64,000 nucleotides of DNA. Source: Nocardioides bizhenqiangii (GTDB taxonomy: Bacteria; Actinomycetota; Actinomycetes; Propionibacteriales; Nocardioidaceae). Under the pieces are notes generated by a model, which did not search any database, was not told where the DNA came from, and worked only from the letters and a program-made list of their open reading frames with translations. The translations under genes and the position numbers were made by a program. Shown piece after piece: positions 52,321 to 61,646 of the stretch. Location: contig NZ_CP141059.1 in assembly GCF_034661235.1 (NCBI RefSeq), positions 3,223,501 through 3,287,500 of the forward strand. Direction: 5' to 3'. How positions within the stretch are numbered: the first letter of the stretch is position 1; every line of letters starts with the position of its first letter.

Positions 52321-54060
52321 TCAGCCCGCGTAGTCGAGCTCGCGGGCACGGATGTCCGTGGTCACCCGGTCGCCGCTGCTGCTGATGTCGATGAGGCCGT
52401 CCCGCGCAACCGCGTAGATGGGCGTCTCGGGCCACGGCTCGGCGGCGAGTCCGACGACCCGTCCCGACACGATGGTCGACAAGGTGTCGACGCCCACGGT
52501 GGCGCCGTCGGCGGCGACCGTCTCGAGCTCGAAGAGCTCGCCGGGTCGCGTCGGCGTGAGAACGGCGACCTGGGCCGGTCCGGCCCACGCGACGTCGGTC
52601 GCGCGGGAGCCGCGGACCGACCAGATGACCGTGGGGTCGACCGCCCCCTCGACCCTGCCGAGCGGACTGAGGACGATCCTGACCGCGACCAGCCGGTCAC
52701 CGTCCGCGTCGCCGATGAGCGCGACCAGCCGGGTGCCGTCGCGGGACACCAGGATCCGCCGCGCGTCGGTCCCGGTCACGCCGGCGACCTCCACCTCGCG
52801 AACCGTCGACCTGTCGTCCGAGACGAGCAGCCGCGCACCTCCGGGACCGCGGTCGAGCAGCCACAGCCGGCCCGACGCGTCCCACGTCGGCCGGGTGAGG
52901 TCGGTACCGTCCGTCAGGACCTCGATGCCGCGGCCGTCCTCCCGCGGCGCGCGCAGCGGACCGACGAGGGCCTGGCGGCGGTCACCGGTGACGGCGGCGA
53001 CCCTTCTGCCGCCGGGGGACACGGCGACCGACGCCAGGTCGTGGGCGACCCGGCCGAACGGACCGTTGACGGCGTCCAGCTCTCCGAAGCCGCCGACGAC
53101 CAACCGGCCGCGGCGCAGGCCGTAGAGCACACCCTCCGAACCGGTGTCCGTGGGGTCGAACTCATCGGCCGCGCCGACGTCGTACTGGGTCTCCGCGCCG
53201 GGGAGATCGAGCTCCTCGCCGTCGAGTGTGACCCGCAATGCGGTGATCGAGGGATCCTGGCGGAGGGTCGCTGCCAGCTGCGCCAGCATCAGCTCGGCCT
53301 CGGCCGCGGAGGTCCTCGGCGCCTCACCACGCAGGTCCAGCACCGCCACGCCGTCGGACACTACGACGGACAGCCCGACGCTGAGGCCCGACGGCAGGAA
53401 GGTGCTGACGACGTCCCGCAGCCGCGCCGGCGGGCCGGCCAGCAGCGCGGTGACCAGGGTGGTGGCGAAGGTCCCTCCCACCGGCACGAACACCGGCTCC
53501 GGCACCAGGACCTGGGCGGTCGGGTCGAAGTAGAAGAGCGAGGCCTGGCGGTACCGGTCCTGGAACCAGGAGGTCCGCACTACGAGGGCGTCCATCGGGT
53601 CGATGATCCGGAACTCGCCGTTCTCGACGGTCAGGCGGAACCGCAGCACGCTGCGGTCGCGCGTCAGGACGCCGCGCCAGCCCCCGGACTCGTCGAGAAG
53701 GGCAGCGTCGCCCATCCGGATGCTGACCGTGCTGCCGTCCTCGCGCGCGGTCCCCAGTTCCGTGTAGATCACGGTCGAGCCGGGGCTCCACTCCTCGGCG
53801 GCGTCATCGGTGAGGTACTCCTTCGCGACGCGGGTCGAGATCGGCCACGCCATCATCGCCTCGAGGAATCCGTTGACCACTTCCTGCCGGGAGGCGCCGG
53901 CCTGCGGAGGGCGGGGGTCGAAGTCCGATGCCCGTTCGGCCTGCTGCTCCTCCGCGCCATCGACCTCGACGACCGGACCGTTGGTCGGGAGGTCGACGCA
54001 GCCGCCGAGGAGCACCACCGCCAGGATCGTCAGTACGACAGCCGGCCGCGTCCGGTTCAT
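52321..54060 (-). CDS. lpqB: LpqB lipoprotein with GerMN domain
   Basis: A 579-residue lipoprotein: signal peptide with lipobox LLGGCVD (Cys21), then a domain with EVVNGFLEAMMAWP, a GerMN domain (about 190-290, FVPVGGTFATTLVTALLAGP) and a beta-propeller-like C-terminal half. LpqB sits outside the membrane and modulates the MtrB sensor. The ATG overlaps the mtrB stop by 4 nt, keeping the mtrA-mtrB-lpqB operon. Confidence 0.93.
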   Translation of the reverse strand: MNRTRPAVVLTILAVVLLGGCVDLPTNGPVVEVDGAEEQQAERASDFDPRPPQAGASRQEVVNGFLEAMMAWPISTRVAKEYLTDDAAEEWSPGSTVIYTELGTAREDGSTVSIRMGDAALLDESGGWRGVLTRDRSVLRFRLTVENGEFRIIDPMDALVVRTSWFQDRYRQASLFYFDPTAQVLVPEPVFVPVGGTFATTLVTALLAGPPARLRDVVSTFLPSGLSVGLSVVVSDGVAVLDLRGEAPRTSAAEAELMLAQLAATLRQDPSITALRVTLDGEELDLPGAETQYDVGAADEFDPTDTGSEGVLYGLRRGRLVVGGFGELDAVNGPFGRVAHDLASVAVSPGGRRVAAVTGDRRQALVGPLRAPREDGRGIEVLTDGTDLTRPTWDASGRLWLLDRGPGGARLLVSDDRSTVREVEVAGVTGTDARRILVSRDGTRLVALIGDADGDRLVAVRIVLSPLGRVEGAVDPTVIWSVRGSRATDVAWAGPAQVAVLTPTRPGELFELETVAADGATVGVDTLSTIVSGRVVGLAAEPWPETPIYAVARDGLIDISSSGDRVTTDIRARELDYAG

Positions 54061-55745
54061 GACGGGACCCCCCGGCTCGGCTCGCGGCCCGGTTCGGAAG
54101 CGGGCGTCTCCTCGGGCTCGGACTCGGCGAGGACGACCTCGTCGACCGGAGCGAGCGGTAGGGGGCTGCGCCGCAACGGCATGCCCGCCCGTCGCGGCAG
54201 AGTGAGCCGGAACTGTGCGCCCTCCCCTGGCCGCCCCCAGGCCTGGAGCCAGCCGCCGTGGAGGTGGGCGTCCTCGAGCGCGATCGCGAGGCCGAGACCG
54301 GTGCCGCCGCTCGCCCTGGCGCGGGCCGGGTCGGATCGCCAGAACCGGTTGAAGACCATCGCCGACTCCCCCGGCGCCAGCCCCACGCCATGGTCGCGAA
54401 CGGTGATCGCGGCCGCCTGGTCGTCGGCGGCCATCCGGACCACGATGGGATGGTCCAGGTCGTCCGGGAACGCATGGTCGATCGCGTTGGTGACGAGGTT
54501 ACGGAGGATCCGCTCGACGCGGCGCACGTCGATCTCGGCACGGACCGGCCGCTCCGGCTGCTCCACCACCACCTGTACACCCCGCTGGTCGGCCAGCGGA
54601 CGCGCGGCGTCGACGATCCGATGCGCGACGTCGAGCAGGTTGGTGTCCTCGACGTCGAGCACGGCGGCGCCCGCGTCGAACCGGCTGATCTCGAGCAGGT
54701 CGACGAGCAGGGTCTCGAACCGGTCGAGCTCGGCCTGGAGCAGCTCGGCCGCCCGCGCCGTGACGGGGTCGAAGTCGCGGCGGGCGTCGTGGAGGACGTC
54801 GCCGGCCATCCGCACCGTGGTCAGCGGCGTACGGAGCTCGTGCGAGACGTCGGACACGAACCGGCGCTGCACCCAGCTCAGCTCCTCGAGCTGCCGGATC
54901 TGCCGCTGCAGGTTCGACGCCATCTGGTTGAAGGAGGTGGCGAGGCGGGCGAGGTCGTCCTCCCCGGTGACCCGCAACCGCTCCTGCAGCCAGCCGGCGG
55001 CGAGGCGCTCCGCCACCCGCCGGGCCATCCGGACCGGCGTGACGACCTGCCGGGTCACCAGCCAGGTGATCGCCGCGACGAGCACCAGCAGCAGGCCGGC
55101 CGCCGTGAGCAACGCCCGCGTGACCAGCCCGAGCGTCTCTTCCTCCTCCGTGAGGGGGAAGAGGAAGTAGATCGTGTAGTAATCGCCGTCGGCGGGGAGC
55201 AGCACCTGCGAGCCGACGGCGATCCCCGGCTCCGATTCGGTGGTGCCGTCGGGGAGGGTCCGGACGATGTCGGTGTAGGTCCAGGCGGTGGGGCGGTTGT
55301 CGCCGTCGAAGTGCTCCTCCAGCCGCTCCGGCACGCTGCTGAGCTCCAGGCCGCTGGTGCGGTGAGCGCCCCCGTCCGCGAGCCCGGTGTCGTTGCCCTC
55401 GGGGCCGCCGAGGACGACGCCGTAGCCGCGGCTGTCGCCGGCCTCGATGATCGGCCCGATCAGGTTGGCGCGTTGGACACTGGCGTTGACCTCGGTGCCC
55501 GACGCGGCCGAGAGCCGGTCGCGGTTGAAGGCCACCTCCGCCTCCACCTCCCCGACGACCACCTCCGCGCGGTGCTCGAGGAGCCCGTCGCGAATCTGCT
55601 GCAGCAGGAACCACCCGACGGCGCTGATCACGATGGCCGACAGCAGCAGCGTGCTGACGACCACCCGCGCCTGGATCGAGCGGCGCCAGAAGGTGAGCGC
55701 CCGCCGGAGGCCGGTGGGGAGAGCGATCCGGGAGAGGCGGACCAC
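54057..55745 (-). CDS. mtrB: Sensor histidine kinase MtrB
   Basis: A 562-residue sensor with two membrane helices (about 27-50 and 205-228) around an extracellular domain. HAMP is at about 230-285, HisKA has the phospho-His in FVSDVSHELRTPLTTV (about residue 302), and the HATPase domain has RILRNLVTNAIDHAF, DHGVGLAPGE and GGTGLGLAIA. It controls MtrA and links envelope growth to division and osmotic state. The GTG is 13 nt after the mtrA stop. Confidence 0.95.
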   Translation of the reverse strand: MVRLSRIALPTGLRRALTFWRRSIQARVVVSTLLLSAIVISAVGWFLLQQIRDGLLEHRAEVVVGEVEAEVAFNRDRLSAASGTEVNASVQRANLIGPIIEAGDSRGYGVVLGGPEGNDTGLADGGAHRTSGLELSSVPERLEEHFDGDNRPTAWTYTDIVRTLPDGTTESEPGIAVGSQVLLPADGDYYTIYFLFPLTEEEETLGLVTRALLTAAGLLLVLVAAITWLVTRQVVTPVRMARRVAERLAAGWLQERLRVTGEDDLARLATSFNQMASNLQRQIRQLEELSWVQRRFVSDVSHELRTPLTTVRMAGDVLHDARRDFDPVTARAAELLQAELDRFETLLVDLLEISRFDAGAAVLDVEDTNLLDVAHRIVDAARPLADQRGVQVVVEQPERPVRAEIDVRRVERILRNLVTNAIDHAFPDDLDHPIVVRMAADDQAAAITVRDHGVGLAPGESAMVFNRFWRSDPARARASGGTGLGLAIALEDAHLHGGWLQAWGRPGEGAQFRLTLPRRAGMPLRRSPLPLAPVDEVVLAESEPEETPASEPGREPSRGVPS

Positions 55746-55758
55746 CCCTACAGCTCCA

Positions 55759-56466
55759 CTACGAGCCGGCCTTGTAGCCGACGCCGCGGACGGTCAGCAC
55801 GATCTCGGGGTGCTCCGGGTCGTGCTCGACCTTGGACCGCAGGCGCTGGACGTGGACGTTGACCAGCCGGGTGTCGGCGGCGTGGTGGTAGCCCCAGACC
55901 TCCTCCAGCAGGACCTGACGGGTGAAGACCTGCCACGGCCGCCGCGCGAGGCACAGCAGCAGGTCGAACTCCAGCGGCGTCAGCGGGATCTCCTCGTCGT
56001 CGCGGGTCACGCTGTGACCGGCGACGTCGATCGTGAGGTCCTTGAGGGTGAGCGTCTCGGACGCGACGTTGTCGGTCCGGCGTACCCGTGCCCGGATCCG
56101 AGCGATCAGCTCCTTGGGCTTGAACGGCTTGACGACGTAGTCGTCGGCCCCCGACTCCAGCCCGACGACGACGTCGACGGTGTCGCCCTTGGCGGTCAGC
56201 ATGACGATCGGCACGCCGGACTCGGCGCGGATCTCCTTGCAGACGTCGATGCCGTCACGGCCGGGCAGCATCACGTCGAGCAGCACGACGTCGGGGCGAT
56301 AGTCCCGGAACGCCGCGAGCGCGATGTCACCACGTCCGCAGACCTGGCTGTCGAACCCCTCCTGCCGGAGCACGATGCCGAGCATCTCGGCGAGCGGGGC
56401 GTCGTCGTCGACGACGAGCACGCGTCCCTTGGTCGCGTACATCGACGCAGCGGCGGTGGAGTTCAC
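55759..56466 (-). CDS. mtrA: Response regulator MtrA
   Basis: A 235-residue OmpR-family regulator: receiver domain with LVVDDDAPLAEML and phospho-acceptor Asp64 in VVLLDVMLPG, and a winged-helix domain (LTPLEFDLLLCLARRP, then RLVNVHVQRLRSKVE). TACCAT lies 6 nt before the GTG at 56466, so I took this as a leaderless start; the ATG at 56442 would give a length equal to M. tuberculosis MtrA and has no ribosome site. MtrA controls cell-wall and replication genes. Confidence 0.95.
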   Translation of the reverse strand: MNSTAAASMYATKGRVLVVDDDAPLAEMLGIVLRQEGFDSQVCGRGDIALAAFRDYRPDVVLLDVMLPGRDGIDVCKEIRAESGVPIVMLTAKGDTVDVVVGLESGADDYVVKPFKPKELIARIRARVRRTDNVASETLTLKDLTIDVAGHSVTRDDEEIPLTPLEFDLLLCLARRPWQVFTRQVLLEEVWGYHHAADTRLVNVHVQRLRSKVEHDPEHPEIVLTVRGVGYKAGS

Positions 56467-56588
56467 GTCCCAATGGTAGGCCGGGAGACGCGCAGAGCCC
56501 CGCACCGGTGGGGGTGCGAGGCTCCGCGCTACCGCCTGCAAGCCGCCAAGCAGCCTCAGGTGGCACCTACATCAACTGCGAGCGCGGC

Positions 56589-56681
56589 AGCGTGTCGCAC
56601 CGCGGCGAAGCCGCACGGTGGGGCGCCCGCGGACCGAGCGAAGCGATGGTCCGTGCGGCGCCGCACCGTCTGCGACACGCT
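56589..56681 (-). repeat. Structured dispersed element, copy B
   Basis: Same outer 11-bp arms as copy A (AGCGTGTCGCA at 56589-56599 and TGCGACACGCT at 56671-56681) and the same GCGGC-TTC-GCCGC hairpin, in opposite orientation. The inner arm is CGGACC...GGTCCG where copy A has GGGCC...GGCCC, with an added GGCGCC/GGCGCC stem. It lies 8 nt after the ahcY stop, between ahcY and mtrA. Confidence 0.8.
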
Positions 56682-56689
56682 CGCGCAAT

Positions 56690-58132
56690 CTAGTAGCGGT
56701 AGTGGTCGGACTTGTACGGACCGGCCACGTCGACGCCGAGGTACTCGGCCTGCTCCTTGGTCAGCTCGGTGAGCTCGACGCCGAGGGCGTCGAGGTGCAG
56801 GCGGGCGACCTCCTCGTCGAGATGCTTGGGCAGGACGTAGACGCCGACCGGGTAGTCGTCGGTCTTCGTGAAGAGCTCGATCTGGGCGAGCACCTGGTTG
56901 GTGAACGAGTTCGACATCACGAACGACGGGTGACCGGTCGCGTTGCCGAGGTTCAGCAGCCGGCCCTCGGACAGCACGATGATCTTCTTGCCATCCTCGA
57001 AGATCCACTGGTGGACCTGCGGCTTGATCTCGTCCTTGACGATGCCCGGGATCCTGGCCAGGCCGGCCATGTCGATCTCGTTGTCGAAGTGACCGATGTT
57101 GCCGACGATCGCCTGGTTCTTCATCTTCTCGAAGTGCTCGATCTTGATGATGTCGAAGTTGCCCGTCGTGGTGATGAAGATGTCGGCGAACTCGACGACG
57201 GACTCGAGGCGCTTGACCTCGTAGCCGTCCATCGCCGCCTGGAGCGCGCAGATCGGGTCGATCTCGGTGACGATCACCCGGGCGCCCTGGCCACGCAGCG
57301 ACTCCGCGGAGCCCTTGCCGACGTCGCCGTAGCCGCAGACGACCGCGACCTTGCCGCCGATCATCACGTCGGTGCCGCGGTTGATGCCGTCGATGAGCGA
57401 GTGGCGGCAGCCGTACTTGTTGTCGAACTTCGACTTGGTGACCGAGTCGTTGACGTTGATGGCCGGGAAGAGGAGCGAGCCCTCCTTGAACCGGTCGTAG
57501 AGACGCAGCACGCCGGTGGTGGTCTCCTCGGTGACGCCCTTGATGCCGTTGGCGATGTTGGTCCAGTGCTGCGGGCGGTTCTCCAGCGAGCGAGCGAGGA
57601 CGCGGAGCACCTCCTTGTACTCCTCGTTGTCGGTCGAGTCCTGACCGGGCACGGCGCCGGCCTTCTCGAACTCGACGCCCTTGTGGAGGAGCATGGTGAT
57701 GTCGCCGCCGTCGTCGAGCAGCATGTTGGGCCCGACCGCGTTGCCGTCGGCGTCGGTGAAGTCGAAGACCTTCTCCGCCTCGTCCCAGTACTCGGCGAGG
57801 GTCTCGCCCTTCCACGCGAACACCGGGGTGCCGGCCGGAGCGTCGACGGTGCCGTCGCGACCGACGACGACCGCCGCGGCAGCGTGGTCCTGGGTGGAGA
57901 AGATGTTGCAGGTGGCCCAGCGCACGTCGGCGCCGAGCGCGGTGAGCGTCTCGATCAGCACCGCGGTCTGGATGGTCATGTGCAGCGAGCCGGCGACGCG
58001 CGCGCCGGCGAGCGGCTTGTCGGCGCCGTAGCGCTCACGCATCGCCATCAGGCCGGGCATCTCGTGCTCGGCGAGCTCGATCTCCTTGCGGCCGTAGTCG
58101 GCCAGGCTCAGGTCAGCAACCTTGTAGTCCAT
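56690..58132 (-). CDS. ahcY: Adenosylhomocysteinase
   Basis: A 480-residue enzyme that splits S-adenosylhomocysteine to adenosine and homocysteine with bound NAD. Substrate-site segments ([53 protein letters not shown]) and the NAD site [17 protein letters not shown] are intact, and it ends in the typical [15 protein letters not shown] precedes the ATG. The 127-bp leader contains a TAGGGT box and two small hairpins; I see no known SAH or SAM riboswitch. Confidence 0.97.
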   Translation of the reverse strand: MDYKVADLSLADYGRKEIELAEHEMPGLMAMRERYGADKPLAGARVAGSLHMTIQTAVLIETLTALGADVRWATCNIFSTQDHAAAAVVVGRDGTVDAPAGTPVFAWKGETLAEYWDEAEKVFDFTDADGNAVGPNMLLDDGGDITMLLHKGVEFEKAGAVPGQDSTDNEEYKEVLRVLARSLENRPQHWTNIANGIKGVTEETTTGVLRLYDRFKEGSLLFPAINVNDSVTKSKFDNKYGCRHSLIDGINRGTDVMIGGKVAVVCGYGDVGKGSAESLRGQGARVIVTEIDPICALQAAMDGYEVKRLESVVEFADIFITTTGNFDIIKIEHFEKMKNQAIVGNIGHFDNEIDMAGLARIPGIVKDEIKPQVHQWIFEDGKKIIVLSEGRLLNLGNATGHPSFVMSNSFTNQVLAQIELFTKTDDYPVGVYVLPKHLDEEVARLHLDALGVELTELTKEQAEYLGVDVAGPYKSDHYRY

Positions 58133-58259
58133 GAAAGTTCTTCCTCGATGACTTCCGGAGGCTGTCTCTGCGGCGCATCTGCGCTACGTCGGGATCTCCC
58201 GCACAGGACTGGTGCCACCCTACAAGCGGGCGCCGAAGCGCGAGGAATCCCCGCCGAAA

Positions 58260-59270
58260 CTAGGGGGTAGGCGGCGGCGGTGCTGCTGCGTCGTCGTCCG
58301 GAGCGGCCGCGCCGTGCACTTCGTCGTCGCCGTGGCCCTTCCCGAAGGGAAGGAGTTGGACGACCGCCAGCACGACGGCACCCACGAGGAGGCCGGCGAG
58401 CGCAGAGAAGAAGGTGTTGACCAGCCAGGCGAGGGTCGATCCGAGCACGGACACGTCCACGGCGTGGTCGACGTCCTCCTCGACGTGGTGGACCCAGTCG
58501 TACGGCGCGTGCCACCAGCCGACCTCGGCCAGGTTGACGAGCAGGATGTGGCCGCCGACCCAGAGCATCGCGACCGTGCCCACGACGGAGATCACCGCGA
58601 GCAGCTTGGGCATCGCGTCGACCAGACCGCGACCCAGCCGCTGGGCGAAGGCCGACGGTCGTTGGGTGAGCAGCAGGCCGGCGTCGTCCATCTTCACGAT
58701 GAGCGCGACCACGCCGTAGACGGCGATGGTGATCGCGAACGCGACGACGACCAGGATCGCGAGCCGCGACCAGAAGCTCTCGTCCGCGACCTCGTCGAGC
58801 GCGATCACCATGATCTCCGCGGAGAGGATCAGGTCGGTGCGGACCGCGCCGGCGACCATCTTCTTCTCGGCTTCCGGTCCGACCTCGGCCGCGGGGCGGT
58901 CGTGGTCGTGGTGGCCGGCGACCATCCCCCAGACCTTGTGAGCACCTTCATAGGCGAGGAAGGTGCCGCCGATCATCAAGATGACGGGCAACAGGTCGGG
59001 GAGCCACTGGCTGAGGGCGAGGGCCAGCGGCAGGATGATGAACAGCTTGTTGCGGATCGAGCCGAAGGCGATCTTCTTGACGATCGGCAGCTCGCGCTCG
59101 GCGGCGAGGCCGTGTACGTACTGCGGCGTCACCGCGGTGTCGTCGACGACGACACCGGCGGCCTTGGTGGTGGCGCGACCCGCCGCGGCACCGACGTCGT
59201 CGACCGATGCCGCCGCCAGCCTGGCGATCGCGGCGACGTCGTCGAGGAGCCCGAAGAGCCCGGCGCTCAT
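58260..59270 (-). CDS. DUF808 (YedI) family membrane protein
   Basis: A 336-residue membrane protein with the DUF808 start GLFGLLDDVAAIARLAAASVDD cut here to its first residues MSAGLFGLLDDVAAIA, KAAGVVVDDTAVTPQYV, and about seven hydrophobic segments including EGAHKVWG. Function is unknown. The ATG overlaps the stop of the acyltransferase gene by 4 nt. It lies 127 bp upstream of ahcY on the same strand. Confidence 0.9.
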   Translation of the reverse strand: MSAGLFGLLDDVAAIARLAAASVDDVGAAAGRATTKAAGVVVDDTAVTPQYVHGLAAERELPIVKKIAFGSIRNKLFIILPLALALSQWLPDLLPVILMIGGTFLAYEGAHKVWGMVAGHHDHDRPAAEVGPEAEKKMVAGAVRTDLILSAEIMVIALDEVADESFWSRLAILVVVAFAITIAVYGVVALIVKMDDAGLLLTQRPSAFAQRLGRGLVDAMPKLLAVISVVGTVAMLWVGGHILLVNLAEVGWWHAPYDWVHHVEEDVDHAVDVSVLGSTLAWLVNTFFSALAGLLVGAVVLAVVQLLPFGKGHGDDEVHGAAAPDDDAAAPPPPTP

Positions 59271-60355
59271 CGGATCGGTTCCTGGGTCCGCATGGCCGGA
59301 AGATTACCGGGCTGCTGCGCGACGACCGACAGCTCCACCGCCTGCTGCACCTGCCGTTCGGCCTTCCCGAACGGGTCGACGAGCAGCTCGAGCCGCCGGG
59401 ACACCGGGGGCGCTGCCAGGGCGAGGGCCAACAGCGCGGCGCCGACCAGGGTGACCGGCGGCGCGACGAGAGGATGGGCGGCTGCCCACTCGACGTAGCC
59501 GCCGTACTCCAGGCCGCGGACGACGAAGCCGTGGCACAGGTAGACGACGAGGGTGGCGGCCCCCATCCGGGTGAACCACCCGTGGACCCGCGGCACCAGC
59601 GCGAGGAACGCGAACGCTCCGGCGGCGCCGATCCCGAGCAGCGCCAGCCGGGTGACGACGCCGCGCGCGTCGGACGAACCGAGCTCGTCGTAGGGCGTCG
59701 CGTAGTAGAGCCAGTGGGTGCCGGCCAGGTCGTCGGTGCGCGCGGCGAGCAGCCACACGGCGCCGAGGGTCGCGGCGGCGATCCAGCGGGCACCGGGACC
59801 GCGGAGCCGCTCGAGCCGGTCCGGGGTCGTGTGCACACCGAGCACGAAGAACGGGAGCAGGCCGATCATCCGGGTCAGGTCGAACATCTCCGCGGTCTCA
59901 CCATCGACCGTGCCCGACCACAGGCAGAGGCCGACCGCGACCGCCAGTCCGATGACGGCCGGGGGCGCGCGAAAGACCGGCGTGCTCAGCCGCCAGCAGA
60001 TCAGCGCGGTGAGGAACCACAGTGGCCAGTGCGGATCGGTGAACAGGTCCTCGAGCTGCTCGCCGCCGACGTGGATGCGGAAGAGCGCCATCAGGCACTC
60101 GAAGACGACGTACGGCACGGCGACCGTCCGGACCAGCTGCCAGAGCCTTTCCGGCGAGTACTCGAAGGTGCGGGACAGGTAGCCGCTCACGAAGACGAAC
60201 GCCGGCATGTGCCAGGCGTAGAGGAAGTCGTAGAAGTGGCCGACCAGCCCGTCGGCGGGCAGCAGGGCGCAGGCGTGCCCGACGACGACCAGGGTGACCA
60301 GCGCCATTTTGGCGTTGTCGAGCCAGGGGTCCCGAGCGATCCGGTGCGGGGGCAT
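59267..60355 (-). CDS. Membrane acyltransferase family 3 protein
   Basis: A 362-residue polytopic protein with about ten hydrophobic segments. The acyltransferase-3 pattern is seen in RDPWLDNAKMALVTLVVVGH (His near residue 26, after the start MPPHRIA) and YAWHMPAFVFVSGYLSRTF. Such enzymes move acyl groups onto surface sugars or other envelope parts; the substrate is unknown. It is upstream of the DUF808 gene with a 4-nt overlap. Confidence 0.87.
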   Translation of the reverse strand: MPPHRIARDPWLDNAKMALVTLVVVGHACALLPADGLVGHFYDFLYAWHMPAFVFVSGYLSRTFEYSPERLWQLVRTVAVPYVVFECLMALFRIHVGGEQLEDLFTDPHWPLWFLTALICWRLSTPVFRAPPAVIGLAVAVGLCLWSGTVDGETAEMFDLTRMIGLLPFFVLGVHTTPDRLERLRGPGARWIAAATLGAVWLLAARTDDLAGTHWLYYATPYDELGSSDARGVVTRLALLGIGAAGAFAFLALVPRVHGWFTRMGAATLVVYLCHGFVVRGLEYGGYVEWAAAHPLVAPPVTLVGAALLALALAAPPVSRRLELLVDPFGKAERQVQQAVELSVVAQQPGNLPAMRTQEPIR

Positions 60356-60400
60356 CCGCCACTTGCTACCGGGTGCGGCCCCGTCAAGCCAAGTTGTCTG

Positions 60401-61426
60401 TCAATCCTCGACGAGGCCGAGGCGGAGGTACTCCGCGGCATAGGTGCCGCTGAGCAGCAGGGATGCGTAGCGCGCCACCTCTCCGTCGGCCTCGGTGGTG
60501 ACCGCCTCGACCCGGACGTCGCCGGCGCGGGCGGCCTCCTCGAGCCGGTCGCGCTGCTCCCGGGCAACCGGGTCGTCGGCACCGTCGTCGAGCACGATGA
60601 GGACCGGTCGTCGCCCACCGCTGCCGTCGGCGTAGGGGTCGGCGAACACGTTGCGGGGCCGGGCCGCCTCGATCACCGGCAGCAGGTGCTCGGCGTCGCC
60701 GGCGACTGCGGTGCGCCCGGAGGTGCGGCGGATCAGCTCGGCGACGCGACGCGCGGCACGGGCGGCGAGCACCGAGCCACCCCAGACCACCGGCGCGGCG
60801 TCGGCGAGCGAGATCGCCAGCATCTTCGCGGGGTTGATCGAGATGTCCCGCTGCGGCGAGCAGGCGATGGCGACGTCGTCGAGCGCATCGGCGACGGTGG
60901 CGGGGTCGCTGGCGGGGCCGAGGGCGACCTGGTGCAGGAACCAGAGCATCACGACCGCCGTCGCGAGCTGGTCGCCGGTCTCCGTCGGCAGGATCGTGGT
61001 CCAGCGGCCGGCGGCGTGCATGGCGACGCTCGACTCGGTGGGGCACGCCACGACCACCTGGCAGCCGCGGCGGGCCGCCTCGGCGACCGCGGAGGCGGTG
61101 CCGGTGTCGGAGCCGTCGGGCGCCAGCACGACGACCAGGTCGAGGCTGCCCGTCCAGCCGGGCAGGCCGGCCGACGGCCAGGCGACGAACGGAACCGGGC
61201 ACCACGGCTCCAGCACGGCCCGCAGCAGGCGGGAGTCCGGTCCGGCGGCGATGACCGCACGCGGGCGGGCGTCGGAGGCTCGGCCGACCGCCTCGGCGAT
61301 CGCGTCGGTGGCGGCGGACGCCTCCCGGCGGATCCGCGCCCCCGACTCGGCGAGGGTCCGCAGCCGCAGGTCGGCGCTGCCGAGCGCGATCTCGTCGTCG
61401 AGGCGGGACTCGTCGAACCAGGTCAT
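60401..61426 (-). CDS. SIS-domain sugar-phosphate isomerase-like protein
   Basis: A 341-residue protein with two SIS-type halves: AVIAAGPDSRLLRAVLEPW, LVVVLAPDGSDTGTASAVAEA and later PVVWGGSVLAARAARRVAEL, with NVFADPYADG near the C-terminus. It resembles the actinobacterial TobH/phosphoglucose isomerase-like protein beside manB and manA (Rv3256c position). It may handle mannose or glucose phosphates; not proven. It is 13 nt after the Trm112-like gene in the manB operon. Confidence 0.82.
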   Translation of the reverse strand: MTWFDESRLDDEIALGSADLRLRTLAESGARIRREASAATDAIAEAVGRASDARPRAVIAAGPDSRLLRAVLEPWCPVPFVAWPSAGLPGWTGSLDLVVVLAPDGSDTGTASAVAEAARRGCQVVVACPTESSVAMHAAGRWTTILPTETGDQLATAVVMLWFLHQVALGPASDPATVADALDDVAIACSPQRDISINPAKMLAISLADAAPVVWGGSVLAARAARRVAELIRRTSGRTAVAGDAEHLLPVIEAARPRNVFADPYADGSGGRRPVLIVLDDGADDPVAREQRDRLEEAARAGDVRVEAVTTEADGEVARYASLLLSGTYAAEYLRLGLVED

Positions 61427-61439
61427 CGGAACGCGCGGA

Positions 61440-61646
61440 TCAACGGGTGGCCCGGGCCTCGTCGACGAGGAGCACCGGGATGCCGTCGCGGACGGGGTAG
61501 GCGAGGCCACAGCCCTGGCAGACGAGCTCGGGTTGCGCGGGCTCCCCGCCCTCGGCGAGCGCGAGGTCGCCGTGGCACGCGGGGCAGACGATGATCGCGA
61601 GCAGCTCGGGCGCGATACCGGCGGTGCCGCCACCACCGGCGCTCAT
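61440..61646 (-). CDS. Trm112-family zinc-ribbon protein
   Basis: A 68-residue protein with CPAC (Cys21, Cys24) and CQGC (Cys43, Cys46) and the [11 protein letters not shown] ending of the Trm112 family. In eukaryotes Trm112 activates methyltransferases; bacterial partners are mostly unknown. The ATG overlaps the manB stop (ATGA), so it is translated with manB. Confidence 0.88.
   Translation of the reverse strand: MSAGGGGTAGIAPELLAIIVCPACHGDLALAEGGEPAQPELVCQGCGLAYPVRDGIPVLLVDEARATR

Noticed and set aside
58113-58178. 21-codon upstream ORF overlapping the ahcY start
   Set aside because: No ribosome site before its ATG, and an overlap of this size occurs easily by chance in this DNA.
58133-58259. 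SAH or SAM riboswitch in the ahcY leader
   Set aside because: I could not match the known core sequences; only two small hairpins (GGGA-GATC-CC and GCGCAGATGCGC) are visible.
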